Shown here: positions 1-4,992 of the stretch, piece by piece
How the letters are laid out: each line of letters starts with the position of its first letter
Numbering within the stretch: position 1 is the first letter of the stretch
NCBI GenBank assembly: GCA_947167725.1
Contig: CAMVJF010000132.1
Span: 1 to 5,317, forward strand
Direction of reading: 5' to 3'
Source of the DNA: an uncultured Clostridia bacterium
GTDB lineage: Bacteria > Bacillota > Clostridia > Oscillospirales > Oscillospiraceae
Length of the DNA: 5,317 bases
Program-made: the position numbers and the translations under genes
The notes under the pieces: model-generated
The model's database searches: none
The model's input: only the letters and a program-made list of their open reading frames with translations
What the model was told of the DNA's origin: nothing

Positions 1-1
1 C

Positions 2-1042
2 TCCGTGATCAAATTCCTCGGCTTTGAGCAGATCCTGAAAAACTCCCTGACCACGCTCCCCATGGGCGGCGGCAAGGGCGGCTCCGACTTCGACCCGAAG
101 GGCAAGTCCGACGCCGAGGTCATGCGCTTCTGCCAGAGCCTCATCACCGAGCTCTACCGTCATATCGGTCAGTTCACCGACACCCCTGCCGGCGACATCG
201 GCGTCGGCGCGCGCGAGGTCGCATACATGTACGGCCAGTACAAGCGCATCGTCGATCGCTTCGAGGCCGGCGTTCTCACCGGCAAGGGGCTGACCTTCGG
301 CGGCTCTCTCGCCCGCACCCAGGCTACCGGTTACGGTCTGTGCTACTTCTCTGCCGAGGCACTCAAGCATCTGCGCAATGACAGCTACGAGGGTAAGCGC
401 GTGATCGTTTCCGGCTCCGGCAACGTCGCGCAGTACTGCGCCGAGAAGGTCACCCAGCTCGGCGGTACGGTCATTGCCATGTCCGACTCTCAGGGCTATA
501 TCTACGATCCGAAGGGCATCGATCTCAAGAAGCTCTTTGATATTAAGCAGAAACGGCGCGCCCGCATTTCCGTCTACGCCGACGAGGTGCCCGGCTCCGA
601 ATATCACGCCGGCTGCCGCGATATCTGGACCGTCAAGTGCGACATTGCCCACCCCTGCGCCTCTCAGAACGAGATGGACGAGAAGGGTGCTCAGGCCCTG
701 GTCGACAACGGCGCGATCGCCGTATTCGAGGGCGCGAACATGCCGCTGACTCCCGAGGCGATCGAGGTCGTCAAGCGCAACGGACTGCTCTACTCTCCGG
801 GCAAGGCGTCCAACGCCGGCGGCGTTGCCACCTCCGGCCTTGAAATGAGCCAGAACTCCATGCGTTTGTCCTGGAGCTTCGAAGAAGTCGACGAGAAGCT
901 TCGCGGCATCATGAAGAACATCTACAAGGCCTGCTACGACGCCTCCGTCGAATGCGGCAATCCCGGCGATCTGATGCTCGGCGCCAACGTTGCCGGCTTC
1001 CTGAAGGTTGCCGAGGCCATGATGGCCCAGGGCGTCGTCTAA
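2..1042 (+). CDS. gdhA: NADP-type glutamate dehydrogenase, C-terminal ~346 residues (5' truncated by window edge)
   Basis: Glutamate dehydrogenase interconverts 2-oxoglutarate plus ammonium and glutamate in the cytoplasm, linking nitrogen assimilation to central carbon. The frame is open from base 2; the GTG at 5 is an internal valine, and by comparison with family members of about 445-450 residues roughly 100 N-terminal residues lie outside the window. Counting from that GTG, the substrate region has GFEQ (6-9), Lys12, the catalytic Lys24 in GGGKGGSDFD and Asp64 in PAGDIGVG, equivalent to K113, K125 and D165 of the Clostridium symbiosum enzyme. The Rossmann nucleotide loop is GSGNVA (137-142), followed by SDS (160-162), which resembles the NADP-specific E. 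coli enzyme rather than the NAD-specific clostridial one; NADP(H) preference is therefore inferred. PCASQNE (217-223), EGANMP (242-247) and the conserved Ser in GGVATSG (277) are intact, and the protein ends in the family-typical AQGVV. Nothing looks broken. Confidence 0.97.
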   Translation, partial: SVIKFLGFEQILKNSLTTLPMGGGKGGSDFDPKGKSDAEVMRFCQSLITELYRHIGQFTDTPAGDIGVGAREVAYMYGQYKRIVDRFEAGVLTGKGLTFGGSLARTQATGYGLCYFSAEALKHLRNDSYEGKRVIVSGSGNVAQYCAEKVTQLGGTVIAMSDSQGYIYDPKGIDLKKLFDIKQKRRARISVYADEVPGSEYHAGCRDIWTVKCDIAHPCASQNEMDEKGAQALVDNGAIAVFEGANMPLTPEAIEVVKRNGLLYSPGKASNAGGVATSGLEMSQNSMRLSWSFEEVDEKLRGIMKNIYKACYDASVECGNPGDLMLGANVAGFLKVAEAMMAQGVV

Positions 1043-1091
1043 ACAGAACCAAAGCGCTTCGTACAACGCTTTTTACTCCTTAACTCCGGCG

Positions 1092-1129
1092 TTCCCGGGG
1101 CGGACTGATCCGCCCCGGGAATCTTTTTC
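1092..1129 (+). terminator. Intrinsic terminator of gdhA
   Basis: A perfect 13-bp GC-rich stem (1092-1104 with 1109-1121) with a four-base CTGA loop is followed by TCTTTTTC. It lies 50 bases after the gdhA stop. There is no matching T-run on the opposite strand, so it should act on the + strand only. A weaker 6-bp hairpin (AAAGCG 1051-1056 with CGCTTT 1067-1072) lies just before it and is probably irrelevant. Confidence 0.93.
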
Positions 1130-1137
1130 CGCTTATT

Positions 1138-1173
1138 CAAAAAGAAAAACTCCCACAGGATATCCTGTGGGAG
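1138..1173 (-). terminator. Intrinsic terminator of the 6S RNA gene
   Basis: A perfect 24-base palindrome (1150-1173) forms a hairpin of about 10 bp in the - strand transcript and is followed by TTTTTCTTTTTG (1149-1138). It starts immediately after the closing stem of the 6S RNA, so the primary transcript probably ends here and the mature 3' end may be trimmed back to about 1174. It sits tail to tail with the gdhA terminator, insulating the convergent units. Confidence 0.9.
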
Positions 1174-1386
1174 ACTCCCGCTCATGCCGTGTCGGCCCAA
1201 TTATAACCTGCACGAATGGGCAGGTGGGTCGCCTAAGTCCTGTTTCGCTGCTTCCAACGTCCGGTCCCTGAAGGACCGGGAGGCCTGCAATCCGCAGGTT
1301 CAAGTCGGCATCCCTTATAAGTGATGTGGGTTTAATGGGCCGCTGTGTTCCGAAAGGAACGACACGCACACAGCAGGAGTTTTCTC
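1174..1386 (-). ncRNA. ssrS: 6S RNA (RNA polymerase-binding regulatory RNA)
   Basis: 6S RNA mimics an open promoter, binds the housekeeping RNA polymerase holoenzyme and modulates transcription as growth slows. The - strand shows the expected architecture. The 5' and 3' ends pair (ACTCCTGC 1380-1373 with GCGGGAGT 1181-1174). A second helix (CGTGTC 1366-1361 with GACACG 1193-1188) and a small hairpin (GTTCC 1360-1356, GGAAC 1351-1347) follow, then GGCCCA 1341-1336 with TGGGCC 1199-1194 at the edge of a central bubble. The 3' side of the bubble carries the hairpin ACCTGC/GCAGGT (about 1226-1206), and the apical arm ends in CCGGTCC 1279-1273 with GGACCGG 1267-1261. Short elements resemble E. coli 6S, such as AGCGGCCCA near the 5' side and the CACCTG hairpin before the GGCAT near the 3' end. 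The ~210-nt body fits the family. The 5' end is estimated; a weak -10 (TATGCT, 1398-1393) lies upstream without a good -35, so some transcript may come by read-through from the DUF1292 gene. Confidence 0.88.
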
Positions 1387-1415
1387 TTCTTCAGCATATT
1401 CGTCGTCGAAGCGGA

Positions 1416-1706
1416 TTATGCCTCGCCGTCGTCCTCGTCGTCAAAGAGGACGCGCATGAACTGGTTGTAAACGTCGTCGAGCTCTTCATCGTCGTCGATC
1501 GTGTCGAAGACTTCTTCGCCGTTTTCATCTATGACGTTCTGCAGCAGGACCATCCCGTAGTCCGGATCGTTCTCATCCATATCCGCCGGAAGGAAGGCCG
1601 TATATGTCTTGCCGTTGTAGTCGATGGTGTCGAGCACTTCAAGCACGAATTCCTCGCCGTTATCATCGACCATTGTGACGAAATCGCCGCCGTATTCTTC
1701 GCTCAT
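1416..1706 (-). CDS. DUF1292 family acidic protein (YrzB-like)
   Basis: This 96-residue protein matches the DUF1292/YrzB pattern common in Firmicutes: an N-terminal strand pair around residues 9-40 (FVTMVDDNGEEFVLEVLDTI, then YNGKTYTAFLP), a second strand region (MVLLQNVIDENGEE, 52-65) and the closing acidic motif DTIDDDEELDDVYNQF (68-83). The family has no firmly established biochemical function. The protein is extremely acidic: 33 Asp or Glu against one Lys and one Arg, with acidic clusters at 71-78 and 89-95. It has no signal peptide or membrane segment, so it is cytoplasmic. The ATG is set by a strong ribosome binding site, GGGAGGG, about 5 bases upstream. In other Firmicutes the family often sits next to ruvX/yrrK; that neighbour is absent here. 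The stop codon is about 30 bases upstream of the 6S RNA with no terminator between them. Confidence 0.9.
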   Translation of the reverse strand: MSEEYGGDFVTMVDDNGEEFVLEVLDTIDYNGKTYTAFLPADMDENDPDYGMVLLQNVIDENGEEVFDTIDDDEELDDVYNQFMRVLFDDEDDGEA

Positions 1707-1734
1707 CTTGATCCCTCCCTTTATAGATGTTTAT

Positions 1735-1763
1735 ATTTTACCTCGAATCACGGGATAAATCAA
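1735..1763 (-). promoter_or_regulatory. SigA-type promoter of the DUF1292 gene
   Basis: On the - strand TTGATT (1763-1758) and TAAAAT (1740-1735) are separated by exactly 17 bases, with transcription expected to begin near 1728 and a leader of about 20 bases. It lies in the 69-base gap after the stop of the upstream BofC-like gene, so the DUF1292 gene can be transcribed independently. I see no terminator between the two genes, so read-through from upstream is also possible. Confidence 0.75.
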
Positions 1764-1775
1764 CCGTAAACTGTT

Positions 1776-2111
1776 CTACGAGCCCAGATCCTCCAGCAGC
1801 GTGAGCAGCTCCGTGCGGTCCTCTGCCGGTATGCCTTTTTCAAGCATCGCGCGGTCTGCGCGCCGCAGCAGCGCTGTCTCGATCCCCGTGTAATACTCCG
1901 GTCTGTTCTCTCCGCTTCGAAATACGGCAACCCGGCCGTTCTCTTCGCGCAGCAGGTATTGAGCGCGGCCGCTCTTTGCGCGGTACTGCGCATAGACCTC
2001 GGCGGGAATGAAGTCCTCCGTTCGTCGAATCGACTCGTAGGCAGCCGCGGCAGAGAAGGCGGCAGATGCGGTCATAAGAAACAGGAAAAAAAGCTTGATG
2101 CCGGTTTTCAT
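1776..2111 (-). CDS. Small exported or membrane-anchored protein, BofC C-terminal-domain-like
   Basis: This 111-residue protein starts MKTGIKLFFLFLMTASAAFSAAAA, a basic start plus hydrophobic stretch (about residues 5-24) that acts as a signal peptide or N-terminal anchor; possible cleavage follows ASAAFSAAAA. The mature part contains YLLREENGRVAVFRSG (52-67) and ends in a helix-like LLRRADRAMLEKGIPAEDRTELLTLLEDL segment split here by position (81-109). The order 'YLL-E-NGR-AVF', then a short linker, then a leucine-rich 'L-KGI...ELLTLLEDL' ending resembles small clostridial proteins assigned to the BofC C-terminal domain; BofC in Bacillus restrains SpoIVB signalling in sigma-K checkpoint control. 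That assignment is from memory of the pattern and needs a profile search; the function here is not established. The ATG has AAAGGG nine bases upstream. It diverges from the PBP1A gene. Confidence 0.72.
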   Translation of the reverse strand: MKTGIKLFFLFLMTASAAFSAAAAYESIRRTEDFIPAEVYAQYRAKSGRAQYLLREENGRVAVFRSGENRPEYYTGIETALLRRADRAMLEKGIPAEDRTELLTLLEDLGS

Positions 2112-2118
2112 CGTATTG

Positions 2119-2180
2119 AACCCTTTCTTTTACCCGGACCGTGATAGGATCCGATGTATGGAGTATTCCGCAAAAGGGTT
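2119..2180 (-). promoter_or_regulatory. Leader hairpin that would mask the ribosome binding site of the BofC-like gene
   Basis: In the - strand leader, AACCCTTT (2180-2173) is perfectly complementary to AAAGGGTT (2126-2119), which contains the whole AAAGGG ribosome binding site. Between the arms a second hairpin can form, CGGATC (2153-2148) with GGTCCG (2140-2135), one G-U pair, seven-base loop. The proposed start of transcription (about 2177-2180) coincides with the 5' arm. The pairing is seen directly; a regulatory role is inference. Confidence 0.4.
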
Positions 2181-2183
2181 AAA

Positions 2184-2212
2184 ATTATATCTGCCCTGTC
2201 TGCCACGAACGA
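2184..2212 (-). promoter_or_regulatory. Candidate promoter of the BofC-like gene
   Basis: A perfect TATAAT lies at 2189-2184 on the - strand. At 17-base spacing the -35 would be TCGTTC (2212-2207), a poor match, so the promoter may be weak, need an activator or use another sigma factor. The leader would be about 65-70 bases long. Confidence 0.5.
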
Positions 2213-2288
2213 GCATTGGCATAAGACGAACAGCAGCGCGCAGCTTATCTTAATTTTTCTTGGGATACGCAAAAATTCACAATTATGC

Positions 2289-2317
2289 TACCCTTCTTGC
2301 AAAAGCTGTGGTATAAT
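2289..2317 (+). promoter_or_regulatory. Extended -10 promoter of the PBP1A gene
   Basis: TGGTATAAT (2309-2317) is a perfect -10 with the TGn extension; the -35 at 17-base spacing (TACCCT, 2289-2294) is poor, which the extended -10 can offset. Transcription should start near 2324, giving a leader of about 55 bases. It faces away from the BofC-like gene's promoter about 100 bases off. Confidence 0.7.
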
Positions 2318-2356
2318 GCTGTTTTAGAATAAAATGGATTGATATATGCATGCATT

Positions 2357-2368
2357 CACCGGGAGGTG
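2357..2368 (+). promoter_or_regulatory. Ribosome binding site of the PBP1A gene within a small GNRA hairpin
   Basis: GGGAGGTG (2361-2368) lies ten bases before the ATG at 2379 and fixes that start. CACC (2357-2360) can pair with GGTG (2365-2368) across a GGGA loop, a GNRA tetraloop, partly covering the site. The four-base stem is short and its significance is doubtful. Confidence 0.55.
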
Positions 2369-2378
2369 TTTCGTATAG

Positions 2379-4517
2379 ATGGAAGATAAAAAAGACGGCT
2401 TCTGGGGTCGCTTCAAAAAGACAATGGGCAAGCTGAAACGGATCGACACCGCCGAGGTCGCCGCAAAGGCCGCAGATCTGACGATCGACACCGTTACGCT
2501 GACCATGAGCACGGTGCTCAAGGCTATCGGCTCTGTCTTGTTGATCCTCGCACTTACGGGGCTGATTTTCAGTTGCATCTTCGCGTACTATGTCAAGAGC
2601 TGTCTCACCTCCACGCTCGACATTTCGCTTGAAGACTATCAGCTCAGCGAATCGAGCACGATTTGGTATACCGACTCCACCGGCGGATGGAAAGAGCTAG
2701 TCACCCTTACCGGCCGTGAGAAACGCATCTGGGTCGACTATGACAAGATCCCCTGGTATATGGAAAAGGCGCTCGTCGCGATCGAGGATAAACGCTTTTA
2801 CGAGCATAAAGGTGTCGACTGGTACCGTACTGCCGGTGCTTTTGTCGAAATGTTCGCCCGCATGTCAGACACCTATGGCGGCTCGACGATCACACAGCAG
2901 CTCATCAAAAACCTGACCGGCAAGAACGAGGTCACGGTCCAGCGAAAACTGGCAGAGATCTTCGGCGCGCTGGAACTGGAAAAGAAATACGATAAGCGCG
3001 AGATCATCGAGTGGTATCTCAACGCCGTCTATTTCGGAGAGGGATGCTGGGGCGTTCAGACCGCTGCGCAGACTTATTTCGGCAAAGACGTCTCCGAACT
3101 ATCCCTCGCCGAGTGCGCCGCCATCGTCGGCATCACCAACAAGCCGACCCAATACGATCCCTTCTATGACCGCTCCGCAAACAAGGAACGGCAGGAGACG
3201 ATCCTGCACGAGATGTACGAGCAGAACTTCATCGACTACGAGCAGTACCGCGCCGCCGTCGAGGAAGAGCTGGACTTTGTCTATCGCGAGAACACCGTCT
3301 ATACGCAGGATATCTACACCTATTACGAAGAGGTCGTGATCGCTGACGTCACCGAGGATCTGATGGAGCAGAAAGGCATCAGCAAGGAGGCCGCCCGCCA
3401 CCTGGTCTATAACGGAGGCTATCAGATCTTCTGCTGCCTCGACGAGACCATCCAGTCGTATATCGACAACATCTATCAAAACATTGACAACATCCCCCAG
3501 ACCTACGGTACCGACAAACAGCTGCAGAGCGCGATCGTGGTTATGGATCCCTATACGGGTGAGATCAAGGGCCTCAGCGGCGGTGTAGGGCAGAAGACGC
3601 AAAACTTCCCTCTCAACCGCGCCACGGGCTCGCAGCGCCCGCCCGGCTCTGCGATCAAGCCGATCTCGGCCTACGGTCCGGCCGTGGAACTGCTCGGCAT
3701 GACGCCGACCACGCTCGTCAATGACTCGTCGGATATGTACCTCTCCGGCACGAGCTGGTATCCGCACAACGACAGCTGGGAAAACTACGGCATCCTCACG
3801 ATCTATGAAGCTCTGGCCTACTCGCTGAACACCGTGGCGGCGCAGATTGTCGACAAGCTTGGTCCCGAGACCTGCTACAACTTCCTGCGCGAGCGTCTCG
3901 GCGTGACAAGCCTCGTACCGGACGACGCGTCCTACGCGCCGATGGCGCTCGGCCAGCTGACCAACGGCATTACGGTGCGTGAAATGGCGCAGGCTTACTC
4001 CGCTTTTGTCAACGACGGCATCTTCACTTACTCGCGCACCTATACCCGAATCACCGACTCCAACGGCAACATCGTCATCGACAACACGCCTCGCACGATC
4101 GAAGCCTTTAAGCCGAATACCGCCTATGTCATGACCTATATGATGCAGAATGCGGTCGAATCCGGCACCGGCAGCGCCGCGTATCTCGGGTCTGTGCCCG
4201 TCGCGGGAAAGACCGGCACCTCCGGAGAGAACAAGGATCGCTGGTTCGTCGGCTGTACGCCGTACTATGTCGCCGCCGTCTGGACCGGCTATGACATTCC
4301 CGAGACCATCAACGTATGGAACAACCCCGCCGCGCGCATCTGGCACGACGTGATGGTCAAGGTCCACGCCGGCCGTGAATACAGGACCTTCAACTGGCCT
4401 TATATCGGCGGTGACAGCTACCTCTTCGGAGATCTCCGTGCGGCACTTGCCGCGCAGATTGCCGAAGAAGAGGCCGCGATCGCGGCTCAGGCGGCCGCGG
4501 AAGCGGGAGCGGGCTGA
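2379..4517 (+). CDS. Class A penicillin-binding protein, bifunctional glycosyltransferase/transpeptidase (PBP1A type)
   Basis: This 712-residue enzyme polymerises lipid II into glycan strands and cross-links the stem peptides outside the membrane; beta-lactams acylate its serine. A basic cytoplasmic N-terminus (1-45) precedes one membrane anchor (about 47-72). The GT51 domain has the catalytic Glu136 in EDKRFYEHKG (136-145), GGSTITQQLIKN (167-178), a second catalytic-type Glu193 in KLAEIFGALELE (190-201) and NAVYFGEGCWG (215-225). The transpeptidase domain has SxxK at Ser424-Lys427 (GSAIKP), SxN at Ser482-Asn484 and KTG at 611-613 followed by TSGENKDRWFVG. All catalytic motifs are present, so it should be active. 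The protein ends shortly after the transpeptidase domain in an Ala/Glu-rich tail (about 687-712), without the long disordered or fibronectin-like extension seen in many Firmicutes PBP1A proteins. It appears monocistronic, with its own promoter and a terminator after it. The family is certain; the exact symbol (pbpA/ponA/mrcA) is not. Confidence 0.97.
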   Translation: MEDKKDGFWGRFKKTMGKLKRIDTAEVAAKAADLTIDTVTLTMSTVLKAIGSVLLILALTGLIFSCIFAYYVKSCLTSTLDISLEDYQLSESSTIWYTDSTGGWKELVTLTGREKRIWVDYDKIPWYMEKALVAIEDKRFYEHKGVDWYRTAGAFVEMFARMSDTYGGSTITQQLIKNLTGKNEVTVQRKLAEIFGALELEKKYDKREIIEWYLNAVYFGEGCWGVQTAAQTYFGKDVSELSLAECAAIVGITNKPTQYDPFYDRSANKERQETILHEMYEQNFIDYEQYRAAVEEELDFVYRENTVYTQDIYTYYEEVVIADVTEDLMEQKGISKEAARHLVYNGGYQIFCCLDETIQSYIDNIYQNIDNIPQTYGTDKQLQSAIVVMDPYTGEIKGLSGGVGQKTQNFPLNRATGSQRPPGSAIKPISAYGPAVELLGMTPTTLVNDSSDMYLSGTSWYPHNDSWENYGILTIYEALAYSLNTVAAQIVDKLGPETCYNFLRERLGVTSLVPDDASYAPMALGQLTNGITVREMAQAYSAFVNDGIFTYSRTYTRITDSNGNIVIDNTPRTIEAFKPNTAYVMTYMMQNAVESGTGSAAYLGSVPVAGKTGTSGENKDRWFVGCTPYYVAAVWTGYDIPETINVWNNPAARIWHDVMVKVHAGREYRTFNWPYIGGDSYLFGDLRAALAAQIAEEEAAIAAQAAAEAGAG

Positions 4518-4520
4518 GCC

Positions 4521-4565
4521 GCGAGGAGCTCAGCCTCCCTCTCCGCCTCGCTTCTTTGTGCGAGG
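4521..4565 (+). other. Three alternately complementary segments before the terminator
   Basis: GCGAGG (4521-4526), CCTCGC (4546-4551) and GCGAGG (4560-4565) follow the PBP1A stop. The middle segment can pair with either outer copy. Pairing with the right copy would use the GG at 4564-4565, which forms the base of the terminator hairpin. This is the geometry of an attenuator, but with six-base helices in GC-rich DNA it may be chance. Confidence 0.3.
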
Positions 4566-4593
4566 AAAACCAGGTGATCACCGCCTGTTTTTC
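4564..4593 (+). terminator. Likely intrinsic terminator of the PBP1A gene
   Basis: CAGGTG (4571-4576) pairs with CGCCTG (4582-4587), one G-U pair, around a five-base loop and is followed by TTTTTC. The stem can be extended by GGAAAA (4564-4569) with TTTTCC past a single C/T mismatch, so it could also work in the opposite direction. It separates PBP1A from the promoter at 4628. Confidence 0.68.
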
Positions 4594-4627
4594 CCCCGCC
4601 GCAGAACGGTTTACCATAATATTCTTG

Positions 4628-4656
4628 TTGACAAACAATGCGCATTGTGTTACATT
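4628..4656 (+). promoter_or_regulatory. Strong SigA-type promoter of the 93-residue protein gene
   Basis: A perfect -35 TTGACA (4628-4633) and -10 TACATT (4651-4656) are separated by 17 bases, with a TGn extension (4648-4650) before the -10 and an AT-rich stretch upstream. Transcription should start near 4663, about 20 bases before the TTG start. It probably also serves the SH3 gene. Confidence 0.82.
4635..4648 (+). promoter_or_regulatory. Candidate operator: perfect 14-base palindrome in the promoter spacer
   Basis: ACAATGCGCATTGT reads the same on both strands and lies exactly between the -35 and -10 hexamers. A dimeric repressor bound there would block RNA polymerase. I do not recognise it as a PerR, Fur, LexA or NrdR site, and I found no second copy in the window. 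Operator function is inference from position and symmetry. Confidence 0.5.
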
Positions 4657-4670
4657 TTGATTACAAAACT

Positions 4671-4675
4671 GGAGG
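4671..4675 (+). promoter_or_regulatory. Ribosome binding site that fixes a TTG start
   Basis: GGAGG lies eight bases before the TTG at 4684. The in-frame GTG at 4675 overlaps this site and has no ribosome binding site of its own, and the frame further upstream runs back through the terminator into the PBP1A gene, so TTG is the only sensible start. Confidence 0.85.
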
Positions 4676-4683
4676 TGCTATCA

Positions 4684-4965
4684 TTGGCAGCTAAACTGGA
4701 ATACAAGGGTCATCCTCTCCAGCGCAAGGACAACATCATCTATTACGGCAGCTTTGCCGATAAGTACATTGCAATGCTGCAGATCCTCGACAGCAAAAAA
4801 GTCAAGGATCTCGACGTCGCGACGAAGGTATCCGTTCAGCTCCAGCTGACCGATCCTTCCATCAAATCCCGCGACAGAGTTGTGAAAAAGAGTGAAAAAG
4901 ACAGCTTGTACGACGCGATCGACGTTGCCGTCGTCTGGCTGGAAAGAGCGCTTGCCTCCAGATAA
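4684..4965 (+). CDS. Conserved-looking hypothetical protein, 93 residues, TTG start
   Basis: I do not recognise a named family. From the TTG the protein runs (M)AAKLEYKGHPLQRKDNIIYYG, then a segment rich in alternating hydrophobics (FADKYIAMLQILDSKKV, DLDVATKVSVQLQLTD, about 24-57), a basic linker (KSRDRVVKKSEKD, 61-73) and a probable C-terminal amphipathic helix (SLYDAIDVAVVWLERALAS, 74-92). It has no signal peptide, membrane segment or cysteine, so it is a soluble cytoplasmic protein, probably a small alpha/beta fold. Coding quality is good: a strong ribosome binding site, a near-consensus promoter, and codon use like its neighbours. I have an impression of similar short proteins in Oscillospiraceae genomes, unverified. 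It is followed after 27 bases by the SH3 gene, probably co-transcribed. A small regulator, perhaps acting on its own palindromic promoter, is possible, but no DNA-binding helix-turn-helix is evident. Confidence 0.85.
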   Translation: MAAKLEYKGHPLQRKDNIIYYGSFADKYIAMLQILDSKKVKDLDVATKVSVQLQLTDPSIKSRDRVVKKSEKDSLYDAIDVAVVWLERALASR

Positions 4966-4992
4966 TATTCTGTAAAGGATTCGTACAGAGAG

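Noticed and set aside
5..7. GTG as the start of glutamate dehydrogenase
   Set aside because: The reading frame is open to the window edge and the residue before it fits the family (SVIKFLGFEQ); it is an internal valine, not a start.
1051..1076. Hairpin AAAGCG/CGCTTT followed by a short T-run as a first gdhA terminator
   Set aside because: Only six pairs with a ten-base loop and little T-run; the 13-bp hairpin at 1092 is far stronger.
1133..1369. 78-codon open frame on the - strand
   Set aside because: It overlaps the 6S RNA and its terminator, has no ribosome binding site, and the bases are explained by RNA helices.
1326..1769. 147-codon open frame on the + strand
   Set aside because: Antisense to the DUF1292 gene, which has a clear family match, ribosome binding site and promoter on the other strand.
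2346..2355. ATGCATGCAT palindrome in the PBP1A leader
   Set aside because: A short self-repeating tetranucleotide, downstream of the promoter and not paired with any second copy; likely chance.
3099..4367. 422-codon open frame on the - strand
   Set aside because: It lies wholly antisense to the PBP1A gene, which has all catalytic motifs; the predicted product is a Val/Asp/Arg-rich low-complexity shadow typical of GC-rich DNA.
4375..4683. Upstream extension of the 93-residue protein to 196 residues
   Set aside because: It overlaps the PBP1A coding end out of frame and crosses the terminator and promoter; the strong GGAGG site points to the TTG at 4684.
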